64,000 nt of DNA from Sphaerospermopsis sp. SIO1G1 (GCA_010672785.1 JAAHFX010000014.1:45624-109623), one strand, 5' to 3'. Shown: positions 1 to 8,872, numbered from the stretch's first letter. Program-made: numbers and translations. The notes: a model not told the origin generated them from the sequence alone.

Positions 1-122
1 GGGAGAGTCCAATTCTTAAAACCTGATGTTGTAAGTTAAACTTAGGCAGTAGTGAAAACTACAGAAGAATGAAAATCCGTTGACTGTAAAAAGTCGTGGG
101 GGTTCAAGTCCCCCCACCCCCA
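1..122 (+). tRNA. trnL-UAA: tRNA-Leu(UAA), 3' part, with group I intron 3' end
   Basis: The window opens inside the group I intron that interrupts the UAA anticodon of cyanobacterial tRNA-Leu. Bases 1 to about 71 match the conserved intron end (GGGAGAGTCCAATTCT near the start, terminal G at 71). The 3' exon, about 72-122, begins AAAATCCGTTG (two anticodon A's plus the anticodon stem), has a long variable arm (GACT/AGTC), the T arm GGGGGTTCAAGTCCCCC and the acceptor end ACCCCCA. CCA is not encoded. The 5' exon and most of the intron lie outside the window. A chromosomal trnL argues that the window is chromosome rather than plasmid. Confidence 0.93.
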
Positions 123-199
123 TAAAATTTTTAAGAACAAAAGAATAAAATAACTAACATAGTTAAGATTTAATGAGTTCTATTGTAAGTTGTGGAACT

Positions 200-422
200 T
201 GGTAGGTGTTTTTTCCTGAGAGCAATGGGTTTGCAGGAATTCAGAGTTTATTGACGGATTACCAAGATTAATTAGGAGATGCCTAACAAATATCAAAAGA
301 TTACTGGTATTGGGTTTTAGAAGATTTGAGATAGAAAAATAGTTTTTCAGTTCTCTCCCCGCGCCCTGCACCCTGCACCCTGCCTCTGAGCCTCCACGAC
401 AAAACTTTTTCTGCAAACCCTA
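200..422. repeat. MITE-like repeat, family A (degenerate)
   Basis: The right end reads AACTTTTTCTGCAAACCCTAA, the reverse complement of the family A terminus AGGGTTTGCTGAAAAAGT seen again near 17236, 26604, 50494, 53110 and 63873. Inside is a C-rich tract with repeated CACCCTGC (about 357-385). The left boundary is vague. An incidental minus-strand reading frame (180-416) runs across it and is not a credible gene. Confidence 0.5.
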
Positions 423-424
423 AT

Positions 425-585
425 TACAGTGATTTCCAGTGTCATGAGGTACACTGTAGGCGGGCAGGATGCCCACCCCACAGAGGATGCCTACCCCACA
501 GAGGATGCCTACCCCACAGAGGATGCCTACCCCACAAGAGTTTCATGATTATAATTTGTGTCTCATAGCAACGAAATCTGCTGTA
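425..585 (-). repeat. Dispersed repeat family C with an internal 18-bp tandem expansion
   Basis: This is the reverse-orientation relative of the copies at 42205-42312 and 42392-42498. The ends are TACAGTGATTTCC and GAAATCTGCTGTA, imperfect inverted repeats. The centre carries three perfect copies of CAGAGGATGCCTACCCCA (481-534) plus a degenerate one. The other copies have a single GGGTGGGCATC-type block here, so this copy has expanded. No coding capacity. Confidence 0.65.
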
Positions 586-599
586 TTGAAGCTATAAGT

Positions 600-680
600 T
601 GTTAATTCTCTCCCTGCGCCCTGCACCCTGCACCCTGCCTCTTAATCTCCACGGAAACACTTTTTCAGGAAGCCCCAGTC
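600..680. repeat. Partial family A repeat end
   Basis: The C-rich tract with repeated CACCCTGC followed by CTCCACG...AACACTTTTTCAGGAAGCCCC repeats the arrangement at 345-422. It looks like a second truncated copy of the same element. Bases 681-849 hold nothing else I recognise except the leader of the next gene. Confidence 0.45.
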
Positions 681-849
681 TAGCGGCTACAATACTGGCA
701 GAAATATACTAGGAATAATGCTAATTGTGGTGATATTCAACCTGGTAGAAACCAAGATGGTAAACAAGCCAACTTAGCCCTAACTTGTTGAAACAGATGA
801 TCCAAAAATTTCTTTTTGGAATTTTTACTCCACAACTGTTCATAAACAC

Positions 850-1281
850 TTGCCCAAGTTATTTAGACTGCTTGTGCCATCTCAAAAACCTGAAAAAATA
901 GACTTAAATACTGATTATATCTGTCCTTGTCGTCGTCGGGGGCGGTTAGTTCCCATAACCTTGACAGAAGCATTTGGTTGCGATCGCTGTCAACAAATTT
1001 TCGTCGTCGAAGATAATGGTTATGTTCTGGAACAACTTTCTACTACCTATCCTTATAAAAGGGCTTGGCGTTGGACAGGAAATAGTTGGAATTTGATCCA
1101 ACCACGTTTAGCGGAGAGTTATTTACCAATAGCTTTAGGGATCATTTTTGTGCTAGTGATCATATGGCTGCCACTGGCCTTACGCTTGGCAAACGGTTCG
1201 AGTATAATTGCTTGGGCATTAGTAGCAGTACTATTAGCTATCCTGCCAGCAATTATGGTCTGGTTAACCTACAGACGTTAA
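850..1281 (+). CDS. Small zinc-ribbon-like membrane protein (conserved hypothetical)
   Basis: 143 residues, unknown function. The N-terminal half has CPCRRRG (about residues 25-31) and CDRC (about 44-47), a CxC...CxxC arrangement that could bind one zinc. The C-terminal half has two hydrophobic segments (about 90-110 and 117-140) and ends in basic residues, so it is probably an inner or thylakoid membrane protein with a cytosolic zinc knuckle. The only plausible start in frame is the TTG at 850; there is no in-frame ATG or GTG before the upstream stop at 781. It lies 144 bp before the proA-like gene on the same strand. I infer only the topology, not the job. Confidence 0.7.
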   Translation: MPKLFRLLVPSQKPEKIDLNTDYICPCRRRGRLVPITLTEAFGCDRCQQIFVVEDNGYVLEQLSTTYPYKRAWRWTGNSWNLIQPRLAESYLPIALGIIFVLVIIWLPLALRLANGSSIIAWALVAVLLAILPAIMVWLTYRR

Positions 1282-1425
1282 CTACAATGAACCTAAATTC
1301 CTGGATGGTACAAGCCCTGGGATTGATTTGTGGAATTAATTCCCAATGAAAAATCCAAAATTATCACACCCCCAGATTCATCTGTGGGGTAGATCCAAAA
1401 TCTAAAATATTAAATCCCAAATCGG

Positions 1426-2691
1426 ATGACTGTTGAAGCTTTTGATGATTCTCCTGAACCCATGAGCAGTGCTAAACGTGCTTATCAAGCTACCCTGAAG
1501 TTAGGTCAAACTAAGGGGGCGGATAGGAGTCGTGCTGTACTGGCAATGGCGGACGCGCTTAATAACGCTCTTGACGATATTCTGGAAGCCAATACTTTGG
1601 ATCTAGAAGCTAGTCGGGAAATGGCTGTACCAGAATTAATTTTAGACTGGTTAAAGTTAACTCCTTCTAGGCTAGAGAATACTGTGCAGATTCTCCAACG
1701 TTTAGGTGATTTATCTGATCCGCTACGACGAGTCAGAAATACTGATTATCAACAGGAAGATTCACAAAGCTACATCCAATTAATGCCTTTGGGAGTGATT
1801 GGTTTTATTTATGAAGCTTTCCCAGAGTTAGGGGCGATCGCAGCTGGCTTTTGTTTAAAAACTGGTAATAGTGTGATTCTTAAAGGTAGTACAGAGGCTA
1901 GTCACTCCAATGCAGCGATCGCTCAGGTTCTGCAAACGGCTATTAGTGAAGTAGGTTTACCTACAGGTTGTGTAGAATTAGTTACTACTGAACATGGAAC
2001 TTCCATTCGAGATTTAGTTACTCAAGATCAATATTTAAGTTTAGTTATTCCTTGTGGACGTTCCAGCTTAGTTCAACAGGTTGTCAGACAAGCTACCTGC
2101 CCGGTGTTAAAATCAGCAATGGGAAATTGTTATCTTTATTGGTCTGTGAATGGTAGTTCCGAAATAGTGCGTTGGATGATATTGGATAGTCATAAAAGTG
2201 AACCAGATCCAGTCAATGCTATTGAAAAAGTATTAATTCATCGCCAAACTTTACCATCTTCTCTATCTGTGCTTTGGAATAGTTTAAAAGAACATGGTTT
2301 TCAACTCAAAGCTGATGAAGAATTAGTTGAAGCTTTTCCTCAGCTAGAATTGGTTAAAGATGGAGAATGGGAAACACCATACTTAAATAGAACTGTAGCT
2401 TTTAAATTGGTAGATAGTTTAGATAGTGCGATCGCTTGGATTAATCAATATAGTAGTGGTCATGCTGATTCTATTGTCACTGATTCATATCAAGAAAGTC
2501 GTCAATTTGCATTAGGTGTAAATAGTGCTTCTACATATATTAATGCTTCCCCTAGATTTGCTCGTAACTCTTCACGGGGTGATGCCGTATTTTTAGGAAT
2601 GTCAAATCAAAAAGGACATCGGCGAGGATTTATTAGTTTGGAAACATTGACAACTGTGAAGCATATTATTCAGGGGAATGGAAGATTTTAA
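1426..2691 (+). CDS. Glutamate-5-semialdehyde dehydrogenase (ProA)-like protein, divergent paralogue
   Basis: 421 residues, the usual ProA length, and collinear with ProA throughout. GVIGFIYEAFPELG (about 123-136) matches the family GVIGVIYEARPNVT. The family NAD(P)-site blocks NASTRF and LEALTT are seen as NASPRF and LETLTT near the C terminus. True ProA reduces gamma-glutamyl phosphate in proline synthesis through an active-site Cys in the motif TCNxxET. Here the aligned segment is PVNAIEK, with Val at about residue 263 in place of the Cys. The RPN of the substrate loop is also changed. It may therefore be catalytically inactive or altered, so I withhold the symbol proA. It is probably a second copy beside a canonical ProA elsewhere. 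Confidence 0.85.
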   Translation: MTVEAFDDSPEPMSSAKRAYQATLKLGQTKGADRSRAVLAMADALNNALDDILEANTLDLEASREMAVPELILDWLKLTPSRLENTVQILQRLGDLSDPLRRVRNTDYQQEDSQSYIQLMPLGVIGFIYEAFPELGAIAAGFCLKTGNSVILKGSTEASHSNAAIAQVLQTAISEVGLPTGCVELVTTEHGTSIRDLVTQDQYLSLVIPCGRSSLVQQVVRQATCPVLKSAMGNCYLYWSVNGSSEIVRWMILDSHKSEPDPVNAIEKVLIHRQTLPSSLSVLWNSLKEHGFQLKADEELVEAFPQLELVKDGEWETPYLNRTVAFKLVDSLDSAIAWINQYSSGHADSIVTDSYQESRQFALGVNSASTYINASPRFARNSSRGDAVFLGMSNQKGHRRGFISLETLTTVKHIIQGNGRF

Positions 2692-2738
2692 ATATAAAAA
2701 GTTAAGATTAAGTAGATGATAATGTAGTGATAAAATCC

Positions 2739-3170
2739 ATGAGTAAACTTTACAATTCTGATTTCTATGGATGGACAAAACAACAAGCTCAACTACTCAG
2801 AGAAGAAAAATGGGAAATACTCGATAAGTTCAACTTAATTGAGGAAATAGAAACATTGGGAAGACAAGAAAGACGGGAATTAGTGAATCGTTTAGCTTTA
2901 TTATTAGGACATTTACTAAAATGGCAATATCAACCAGAAAAACGTAGTAACAGTTGGTTAGCAACAATTAGAGAACAACGTTCTCAAGTCAACAGACTAC
3001 TAGCAGATAGTCCTAGTTTAAAATCCTATTTAGAAGAAGCTTTAGAACTAAGTTATGAAGATGGAATTAACTTAGCAGTTAAAGAAACTAATTTACCTTA
3101 CAACACATTTCCCATCACTTGCAATTACAAAATCCAACAAATATTGGGTACTGATTTTTTACCAGAATAA
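2739..3170 (+). CDS. DUF29 family protein
   Basis: About 143 residues with the DUF29 signature: N-terminal LYxxDFYGWTxxQAxLLR, then IEEIETLGRxERRELxNRLxLLLxHLLKWQ, and the RSNSWxxTIxEQR block. The family is widespread and multicopy in cyanobacteria and has no established function; a helical fold is predicted. I start at the ATG at 2739 (MSKLYNSD), the normal family N terminus, rather than the GTG at 2727, which would add four residues. It stands alone, 35-50 bp after the ProA-like gene, and might be cotranscribed with it. Confidence 0.88.
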   Translation: MSKLYNSDFYGWTKQQAQLLREEKWEILDKFNLIEEIETLGRQERRELVNRLALLLGHLLKWQYQPEKRSNSWLATIREQRSQVNRLLADSPSLKSYLEEALELSYEDGINLAVKETNLPYNTFPITCNYKIQQILGTDFLPE

Positions 3171-3190
3171 AAGTGATTGCTATTAAATCT

Positions 3191-3281
3191 AGGACTTATG
3201 CAAAATATCTCTCAAACCTTCTTATCTTCGTGTTTTCTGTGTCTCTGTGGTTCATTCTTCCGTAACTTCTGCATAAATCCT
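3191..3281. repeat. MITE-like palindromic repeat, family B
   Basis: Starts AGGACTTATGCA and ends TGCATAAATCCT, an imperfect inverted terminal repeat. The interior carries TTCTGTGTCTCTGTGGTTC, the reverse complement of the interior of the copy at 41779-41870. One of at least seven family B copies in the window. No coding capacity. Confidence 0.7.
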
Positions 3282-3467
3282 GAAATTATGAGAACTGAAT
3301 ATTTGCTGGCTATATTAACTACCATAATCTAATAACTATTTGCTGCTACCTTGCTATGTAACGCTAACTCAAATTTTAAATCCAAATTTAACTTCAACAC
3401 CCGTATAAATTATATTGCAGTTTATCAAAACCACGATATACTGAGTATACTAACTTTAGTACTTTTT

Positions 3468-4028
3468 ATGACTAAATCTAATATAGAAGGGATAAGTAAC
3501 CAAGGTCAAAAAAAATTCCATTGGCCTGTGTGGTTTCCCTATCCTAGTTCTTGGTTAAAAGCTTTAGTGCTAGGTTTATTTATTAGAGTTATAGTATTTG
3601 TATTTACTCATACTGGAGAATTTGGTATGAGAATTGCAAACTTTACTAATAGCCCAGAATTATTTATTATATTTGCAATATTGGCAATATTATCGCCTAT
3701 TTTCGTAATTACTTTTACACATCATCTATTTCATATTATTGTTAGTAAATTTATTCCTAGTATACAAGCTCCAGAAATAGGAAAACCCAAAGGACTTATC
3801 CCAGGAATAGTTAGTATTTGGGAAGGTTTAAGTTGGTTAGTAATTTGTTTATCAACACTAATATCATGTTTATTGCTAGTAATTATTTTTCCTATATCTA
3901 ACTTCAACTTTTATCAACCAGTAGAGCTTTACACAAAATTTCCAGAAACTTTCACTTTGATATTTACAGGTATTTGGATTATCAATGTTGCTTTGCTTTA
4001 CCAAATTGATTTCTTATTTAAAAAATAG
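3468..4028 (+). CDS. Multi-pass membrane protein of unknown function
   Basis: About 186 residues from the ATG at 3468 (MTKSNIEG). The reading frame is open further upstream, but the extra 39 residues are polar, AT-rich and not needed for a membrane start. After a short cytosolic N terminus with WPVWFPYPSSW there are about four hydrophobic segments (about residues 31-45, 65-87, 122-147 and 164-180). I recognise no catalytic motif or family. It faces the convergent desB gene with a minus-strand terminator between them. Confidence 0.65.
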   Translation: MTKSNIEGISNQGQKKFHWPVWFPYPSSWLKALVLGLFIRVIVFVFTHTGEFGMRIANFTNSPELFIIFAILAILSPIFVITFTHHLFHIIVSKFIPSIQAPEIGKPKGLIPGIVSIWEGLSWLVICLSTLISCLLLVIIFPISNFNFYQPVELYTKFPETFTLIFTGIWIINVALLYQIDFLFKK

Positions 4029-4099
4029 AGAACAGCATATCGTAATTTCAAAAATCTGCGTTTATCCGCGTTCATCTGCGTTCTGAAAATCCCAATCCA

Positions 4100-4126
4100 T
4101 AAAAAAAGCCCGCACCTGCGGACTTA
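4100..4126 (-). terminator. Rho-independent terminator of the desaturase cluster
   Basis: On the minus strand AAGTCCGC-AGGT-GCGGGCTT forms an eight-pair stem (one G-T pair) followed directly by seven T's. It lies about 25 bp past the desB stop codon, the expected place. Just beyond it on the plus strand are repeats of CTGCGTT (4049-4084), a common dispersed motif. Confidence 0.85.
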
Positions 4127-4149
4127 ATCAAAATCAAATAATCGTAAAA

Positions 4150-5229
4150 TTACTTCACAGTCTCATGTTCATAAGTGTGATAAACCTTACCACCCTCATC
4201 TGGAATAAAACGACAAACCTTTGCAGAATGTAGCAATGCTTTCCAGATAGGAACATCAGACTTATAGTAATATTCACCCATGACAGGTTTAATCGCCTCA
4301 GTTGCCTTCAATAAATTATAATGAGGCATATTCAAAAAGATATGATGGGCAACATGAGTACCGATATCATGATGAATATGGTTGAAAATTCCGTAATCTC
4401 TGTCAATGGTAGAAATTGCACCCTTTAAAAAAGTCCAATTATCGCCACGATACCAAGGTAACTCCTGTTCAGTGTGGTGTAAATAAGTCACCAAATCTAA
4501 CCAAATTACAAAGATAATGTAGGGAACAGCGTAATTTTTAAGTAACCACATCCAACCCCATTGATAGGTGAGGAAACCTAAAAACCCGACAAAACAAATC
4601 CATAGGGTAGTGCTAGTGATAATATCCCACTTTTCTGAAGGTTTAAATAAAGAAGAACTGGGGTCAAAATGTGAACCACTTTTGCCAGGTGTTCTTTGAA
4701 ATAAATAGATGGGATAAGCTAGGGGTAAAAACAGGTAGTAGCGAACTAACTTTTGTAAGAAAGGTAATTGCTGATATTGAGATTCACTCAAAGGATACCA
4801 GCTTTCATCATTTTCGACACTGCCGGTGTTTTTGTGGTGGGTTCTATGACTAATTCTCCAACCATGATAAGGAACAAGAATAGGAGTATGGGAAAGATGA
4901 CCCACTAAATCATTTAACCATTTATGCTTAGAAAAAGATTGGTGTCCACAGTCATGACCAACCACAAACAAAGCCCAAAACATTGTACCTTGCATCACCC
5001 AGAAAATTGGCCAAAAATACCAAGAATCTAGATAATTTGCCACTGCATATAAACCAGCGATGATAGCTATATCACGGAAAAAGTAATACAGTGATTTAGC
5101 TACATTGGGCTGAAAGCATTCAGCAGGAATAGCAGCTTTTAAATCTGCTAGAGTAAAGGGGAGTTTTTCTTCACCTTGAGCAGCATTAAATGCAGAATTT
5201 TGATTGAATTGAACTGATTCTAATTGCAC
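4150..5229 (-). CDS. desB: Acyl-lipid omega-3 (delta-15) desaturase
   Basis: 359 residues. Integral membrane di-iron desaturase that introduces the omega-3 double bond into lipid-bound fatty acids, with ferredoxin as electron donor. The three histidine boxes are HDCGH (about 92-96), HRTHH (about 128-132) and HVAHH (about 293-297). The HDCGHQSFS and HVAHHIF forms are those of DesB rather than DesA. Hydrophobic pairs lie near residues 52-88 and 206-248. The first codon is GTG at 5229; no upstream in-frame ATG is near. It is last in desC-desA-desB, separated from desA by about 144 bp that include a GGTGGG/CCCACC hairpin. DesB genes are typically cold-induced in cyanobacteria (established knowledge); no operator was identified here. 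Confidence 0.93.
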   Translation of the reverse strand: MQLESVQFNQNSAFNAAQGEEKLPFTLADLKAAIPAECFQPNVAKSLYYFFRDIAIIAGLYAVANYLDSWYFWPIFWVMQGTMFWALFVVGHDCGHQSFSKHKWLNDLVGHLSHTPILVPYHGWRISHRTHHKNTGSVENDESWYPLSESQYQQLPFLQKLVRYYLFLPLAYPIYLFQRTPGKSGSHFDPSSSLFKPSEKWDIITSTTLWICFVGFLGFLTYQWGWMWLLKNYAVPYIIFVIWLDLVTYLHHTEQELPWYRGDNWTFLKGAISTIDRDYGIFNHIHHDIGTHVAHHIFLNMPHYNLLKATEAIKPVMGEYYYKSDVPIWKALLHSAKVCRFIPDEGGKVYHTYEHETVK

Positions 5230-5263
5230 TGGATTTGTTGATGTTTAGATAGGGCGCGAACAA

Positions 5264-5280
5264 GGTGGGTAATGCCCACC
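5264..5280. promoter_or_regulatory. Perfect hairpin in the desA-desB spacer
   Basis: GGTGGG-TAATG-CCCACC is a six-pair perfect palindrome 35-51 bp upstream of the desB start codon, inside the probable desB leader. There is no T run after it on the minus strand, so it is not a standard terminator. It could be a translational or mRNA-stability element, or a remnant of a dispersed repeat. Confidence 0.45.
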
Positions 5281-5373
5281 ACTTCAAGACAACAAAAATG
5301 ATTTAACTAATTCACTAAATGTTCGTTGTAGGTAGTAATTAAATCATCTTGTGAAAGTTTAAGATTTCAAATT

Positions 5374-6447
5374 CTAGGCTGGAGAATTAGATTTCTCAGC
5401 GTAATATTCATCAAAGGTTGTATAACCAACGTCAGTTTTGTAAAGTTGACATTCGTTAGTAATTTTTTTCATTAAATCCCAAGAGAAAGTTAATTCTTCA
5501 TGGATATACTCACCCCAATTTTTCTTGATGCTATCGTAAGCTAACCGCAAATTATAGGAAGGAATTGCAGTAGAAATATGATGGGGAACATGAACATTAA
5601 TATCATGACAAAGAATTTCTACCCAACGAGGATAATCACAGTGAATTGTTCCAAATAACTGCGCCATAGCCTCATTCCACTTATCAGCAGTTTTAAAGGG
5701 AACATCTGCAATTGTATGGTGAACAATGGTAAAGGTACTCATCCAGAAATGGTAAACCATCCAAGGAATAAACCAGAATTTAATAAAGCCCCAAACACCA
5801 GTGGTAATGATCAAAGTGGGAAATACGATTGCTGCGAAAGCTACTACCACACCTATAGACAATTTTACACTAGCACGGTCTTTTTCTTGGAACTTGCGGG
5901 CATCAAAATGGACAACCGCCCAATGTCCAATAGAACCTACCCACCACAAACGCTTACGGATAAATAATTGATAAGCAGACTGTCTGGTGTTATCCCAACC
6001 TTCAAAAACTTCCGGTCTGATGGGATGCCAGGCGTTATCTTCATCCAGTTTGTTGGTATGTTTGTGGTGATGATTGTGTTTAATTCTCCAACTATGAAAA
6101 GGGTAAATTAAAAACATCATGAAAAAATGACCAACTATATCATTTACCCGACGACTATTGGAAAATGAACGATGGGCGCAGTCATGACCAATAACAAAAA
6201 ACCCTGTTAAAGCAGTTCCTGTAAAAAACCAAGCTAGAGGGAGAAGAAACCAAGGAGAAATGGCCAAAAAATAATAGCCTAGTGCCGCCATAGACAAACT
6301 TAAAACAGTTGTTGTCCAAGCCTTACGGCTATTTTTCTGAAAACATTCCTTGGGTATGCTTTTGATAATATGCTTTAGCTTAATTTCGTCTTTGCTAAGG
6401 TTATTCGGGACGAAACTTTCCTGGCCTTTAATTAGTGATGTAGTCAT
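5374..6447 (-). CDS. desA: Acyl-lipid omega-6 (delta-12) desaturase
   Basis: 357 residues. Inserts the delta-12 double bond into lipid-bound oleate. Histidine boxes are HDCAH (about 90-94, GHDCAHRSFS), HNHHH (about 126-130) and HVPHH (about 292-296, INVHVPHHIS), the combination typical of cyanobacterial DesA. Four hydrophobic segments flank the boxes. ATG at 6447. It sits between desC (245 bp upstream) and desB (144 bp downstream), all on the minus strand, so the three may be one regulon or partly separate transcripts. Confidence 0.95.
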   Translation of the reverse strand: MTTSLIKGQESFVPNNLSKDEIKLKHIIKSIPKECFQKNSRKAWTTTVLSLSMAALGYYFLAISPWFLLPLAWFFTGTALTGFFVIGHDCAHRSFSNSRRVNDIVGHFFMMFLIYPFHSWRIKHNHHHKHTNKLDEDNAWHPIRPEVFEGWDNTRQSAYQLFIRKRLWWVGSIGHWAVVHFDARKFQEKDRASVKLSIGVVVAFAAIVFPTLIITTGVWGFIKFWFIPWMVYHFWMSTFTIVHHTIADVPFKTADKWNEAMAQLFGTIHCDYPRWVEILCHDINVHVPHHISTAIPSYNLRLAYDSIKKNWGEYIHEELTFSWDLMKKITNECQLYKTDVGYTTFDEYYAEKSNSPA

Positions 6448-6692
6448 GAATACCTAAAGAACAGCAAACTGGACTGCTAATTCTGTAAAAAAAATGAACA
6501 AGCAGCAAAGTTTTGTAACATTAATTAATTTCTGTGATTATAGCAACCTAAGAGCAACTTAGGATAGATGAAATTCCAAAATTCAAAAGAAAAAGGCCAA
6601 ATCTTGAAATACCGTATTTACACGCAAAAAGCCAATAGTTTCATAACTAAAAATTAGCTATAAAACTATTGACTTAATACTGAAATTATGCT

Positions 6693-7514
6693 TTATGCTT
6701 TTTTTCCTGCCAGCTTAACATTGGTAGCTAAACCGAACATTTGTAGTAATTGAATAGTCATCCAAGTCATATCAATTTCCCACCATTCCAAACCATGACG
6801 GGCTGAGTATTGAAAAGCATGGTGATTATTGTGCCAACCTTCACCAAATACTAAAACAGCTACCCACCAACAGTTGGTGGAATTATCACCAGAATCTGGA
6901 TATGTGCGGTAGCCAAACTTATGAGTAGCACTATTAACTAACCAAGTGCAGTGGTAAACCCAAACGATGCGGACAAAAATGCCCCAAACAACGAAGGACC
7001 AACCACCAAGCAGTAGTAAAGCTACACCCAAAGCAGCTTGGACGAAAATAAAATATTTTTGCAAAAACTGATAAACTGGGTCTTCTGCAATATCTTTTGT
7101 AAAGCGAGGAATTTGAGCGTGGGCGGGAGAATGAAAAATTAACCAACCGATATGACTCCACCAAAAACCTTTATTGGAATCATGGGGGTCTTGTTCGGTA
7201 TCAGAATGTAAATGATGAATGCGGTGTGTCCCTATCCACTCAATTGGTCCACCTTGACAAGCAAGAGTACCACAGAAGATGAAAAAATACTCCAACCATT
7301 TGGGAGTTTGAAAACTGCGATGGGTCACAAGACGGTGAAAACCCAGGGTAATACCCAGGCCACCACTAACCCAGTACAAAAATAAAGCGACACCGACTGC
7401 TGTCCAGTTGGTATTACCAGGAACAAAGGCAAATAAAGCACCGATGTGCAGAGCGATAAAAAATAGGGTATTTACCCAGTTAATTTGTAGTTTAGTCGAG
7501 GTAGCAATTGTCAT
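6693..7514 (-). CDS. desC: Acyl-lipid delta-9 desaturase
   Basis: 273 residues, the normal length for DesC. It makes the first double bond in C18 chains, the substrate for DesA and then DesB. Histidine boxes of the delta-9/SCD type are visible: HRLVTH (about 60-65), HRIHH (about 97-101) and HNNHH (about 230-234, in GEGWHNNHHAFQ). Hydrophobic segments lie near 15-50 and 155-190. It is first in the cluster and divergent from the PLP-enzyme gene at 7601, with an 86-bp shared promoter region. Confidence 0.95.
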   Translation of the reverse strand: MTIATSTKLQINWVNTLFFIALHIGALFAFVPGNTNWTAVGVALFLYWVSGGLGITLGFHRLVTHRSFQTPKWLEYFFIFCGTLACQGGPIEWIGTHRIHHLHSDTEQDPHDSNKGFWWSHIGWLIFHSPAHAQIPRFTKDIAEDPVYQFLQKYFIFVQAALGVALLLLGGWSFVVWGIFVRIVWVYHCTWLVNSATHKFGYRTYPDSGDNSTNCWWVAVLVFGEGWHNNHHAFQYSARHGLEWWEIDMTWMTIQLLQMFGLATNVKLAGKKA

Positions 7515-7600
7515 GCAGTAACCTTTATAGGAATTGTCCAGCCTAATCTGCGTGATTTGAGAATCCGCATATTTAGATTATTTGATTAAATGAGGAAACA

Positions 7601-8830
7601 ATGAACAGCATAGATCAGCTGCAAGAAGCAGAACAGGCACTATTAGAAATTTTTTATGGTATTGACACTCAGGTCAAGCAAAATCTTCAAAGAGTTCTGA
7701 ATGCTTTTCGTCATCATCGGGTAGGAGCGCACCATTTTACAAGTGTTAGTGGCTACGGACATGATGACTTAGGGAGAGAAACCTTAGACCAGGTTTTTGC
7801 TGAAGCGATGGGAGCAGAAGCCGCCATAGTGCGAGTACAAATTGTGTCAGGTACTCATGCGATCGCCTGTGCGCTATACGGTGTACTTCGTCCTGGGGAT
7901 GAAATGTTAGCAGTGGTCGGTTCTCCCTACGATACTTTGGAAGAGGTAATTGGCTTACGTGGTCAAAACCAAGGCTCTCTTATTGATTTTGGCATAAAAT
8001 ACCGCCAATTAGAACTAACATCAGAAGAAACATTAGACTGGCAAGGTTTAAGCACAGCAGTTAAAGAAGATACTCGCTTAGTTTTGATTCAGAGATCCTG
8101 CGGATATTCTTGGCGACCCAGCCTTTCCATCACCGACATTGAAAAAATCATCAAAATCGTCAAACAACAAAACCCTAACACAGTTTGTTTTGTTGACAAC
8201 TGCTACGGAGAATTTATTGAAACCCAAGAACCCACCCACGTAGGTGCAGACTTAATGGCTGGGTCATTAATCAAAAATCCTGGTGGTACAGTAGTCACTG
8301 CTGGAGGATACATAGCTGGACGTGCAGACTTAGTAGAAGCAGCAGCTTGTAGACTGACCGCCCCAGGAATAGGTAGTGAAGGGGGAGCGACCTTTGATCA
8401 AAACCGCCTGCTTTTCCAAGGATTATTTTTAGCACCACAAATGGTAGGGGAAGCAATGAAAGGAACATATCTAACAGGGTATGTATTTAATAAATTGGGT
8501 TATCCTGTCAACCCTGCACCTTTAGCACCAAGGGGAGATGTGATCCAAGCGATTAAACTGGGTTCAGCAGAAAAATTAATTGCCTTTTGTAAAGCGATTC
8601 AACAATATTCACCTATAGGTTCTTATTTAGATCCAGTTCCTGACCAAATGCCAGGTTATGAAAGTAAGGTTGTAATGGCTGGAGGTACGTTTATTGAGGG
8701 TAGCACTTTGGAATTATCGGCAGATGGCCCTTTGAGAGAACCTTATATTGTTTATTGTCAGGGTGGAACGCATTGGAGTCATGTATCTTTGGCGTTACAG
8801 GCTGCTATTGAGGCTGTGGGAGAAGCATGA
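7601..8830 (+). CDS. PLP-dependent methionine gamma-lyase / aluminium-resistance family protein
   Basis: 409 residues, full length for the Alum_res (PF06838) group of fold-type I PLP enzymes. RVQIVSGTHAI (about 78-88) and FVDNCYGEF (about 197-205, Asp for the PLP ring nitrogen) are family blocks. The Schiff-base lysine is in GSLIKNPGG (about 226-234). The conserved TAPGIGSEGG and QGLFLAPQMVGEA segments follow. The family is annotated as methionine gamma-lyase-like or aluminium resistance, but the physiological substrate in cyanobacteria is not established. ATG at 7601 follows GAGGAAACA. Divergent from desC. Confidence 0.88.
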   Translation: MNSIDQLQEAEQALLEIFYGIDTQVKQNLQRVLNAFRHHRVGAHHFTSVSGYGHDDLGRETLDQVFAEAMGAEAAIVRVQIVSGTHAIACALYGVLRPGDEMLAVVGSPYDTLEEVIGLRGQNQGSLIDFGIKYRQLELTSEETLDWQGLSTAVKEDTRLVLIQRSCGYSWRPSLSITDIEKIIKIVKQQNPNTVCFVDNCYGEFIETQEPTHVGADLMAGSLIKNPGGTVVTAGGYIAGRADLVEAAACRLTAPGIGSEGGATFDQNRLLFQGLFLAPQMVGEAMKGTYLTGYVFNKLGYPVNPAPLAPRGDVIQAIKLGSAEKLIAFCKAIQQYSPIGSYLDPVPDQMPGYESKVVMAGGTFIEGSTLELSADGPLREPYIVYCQGGTHWSHVSLALQAAIEAVGEA

Positions 8831-8844
8831 GATAATTTTTTTTG

Positions 8845-8872
8845 CACGCAGAGACGCAGAGGCGCAGAGAGT
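8845..8872. repeat. CGCAGAGGCGCAGAG-type repeat (family D), left arm
   Basis: Reads CACGCAGAGACGCAGAGGCGC then AGAGAGT. The reverse complement occurs just past the stop codon of the next gene (9253-9283), so the GxxExxY gene sits between inverted arms. Relatives lie at 10583-10612, 41808-41835, 45755-45776, 58521-58549 and 58644-58666. Confidence 0.7.

Noticed and set aside
180..416. Minus-strand 78-codon frame
   Set aside because: It runs through the family A repeat and its C-rich tract; no family features, biased composition and no ribosome site.
481..534. 18-bp tandem units considered as a CRISPR remnant
   Set aside because: Units are directly adjacent with no spacers; it is a simple tandem expansion.
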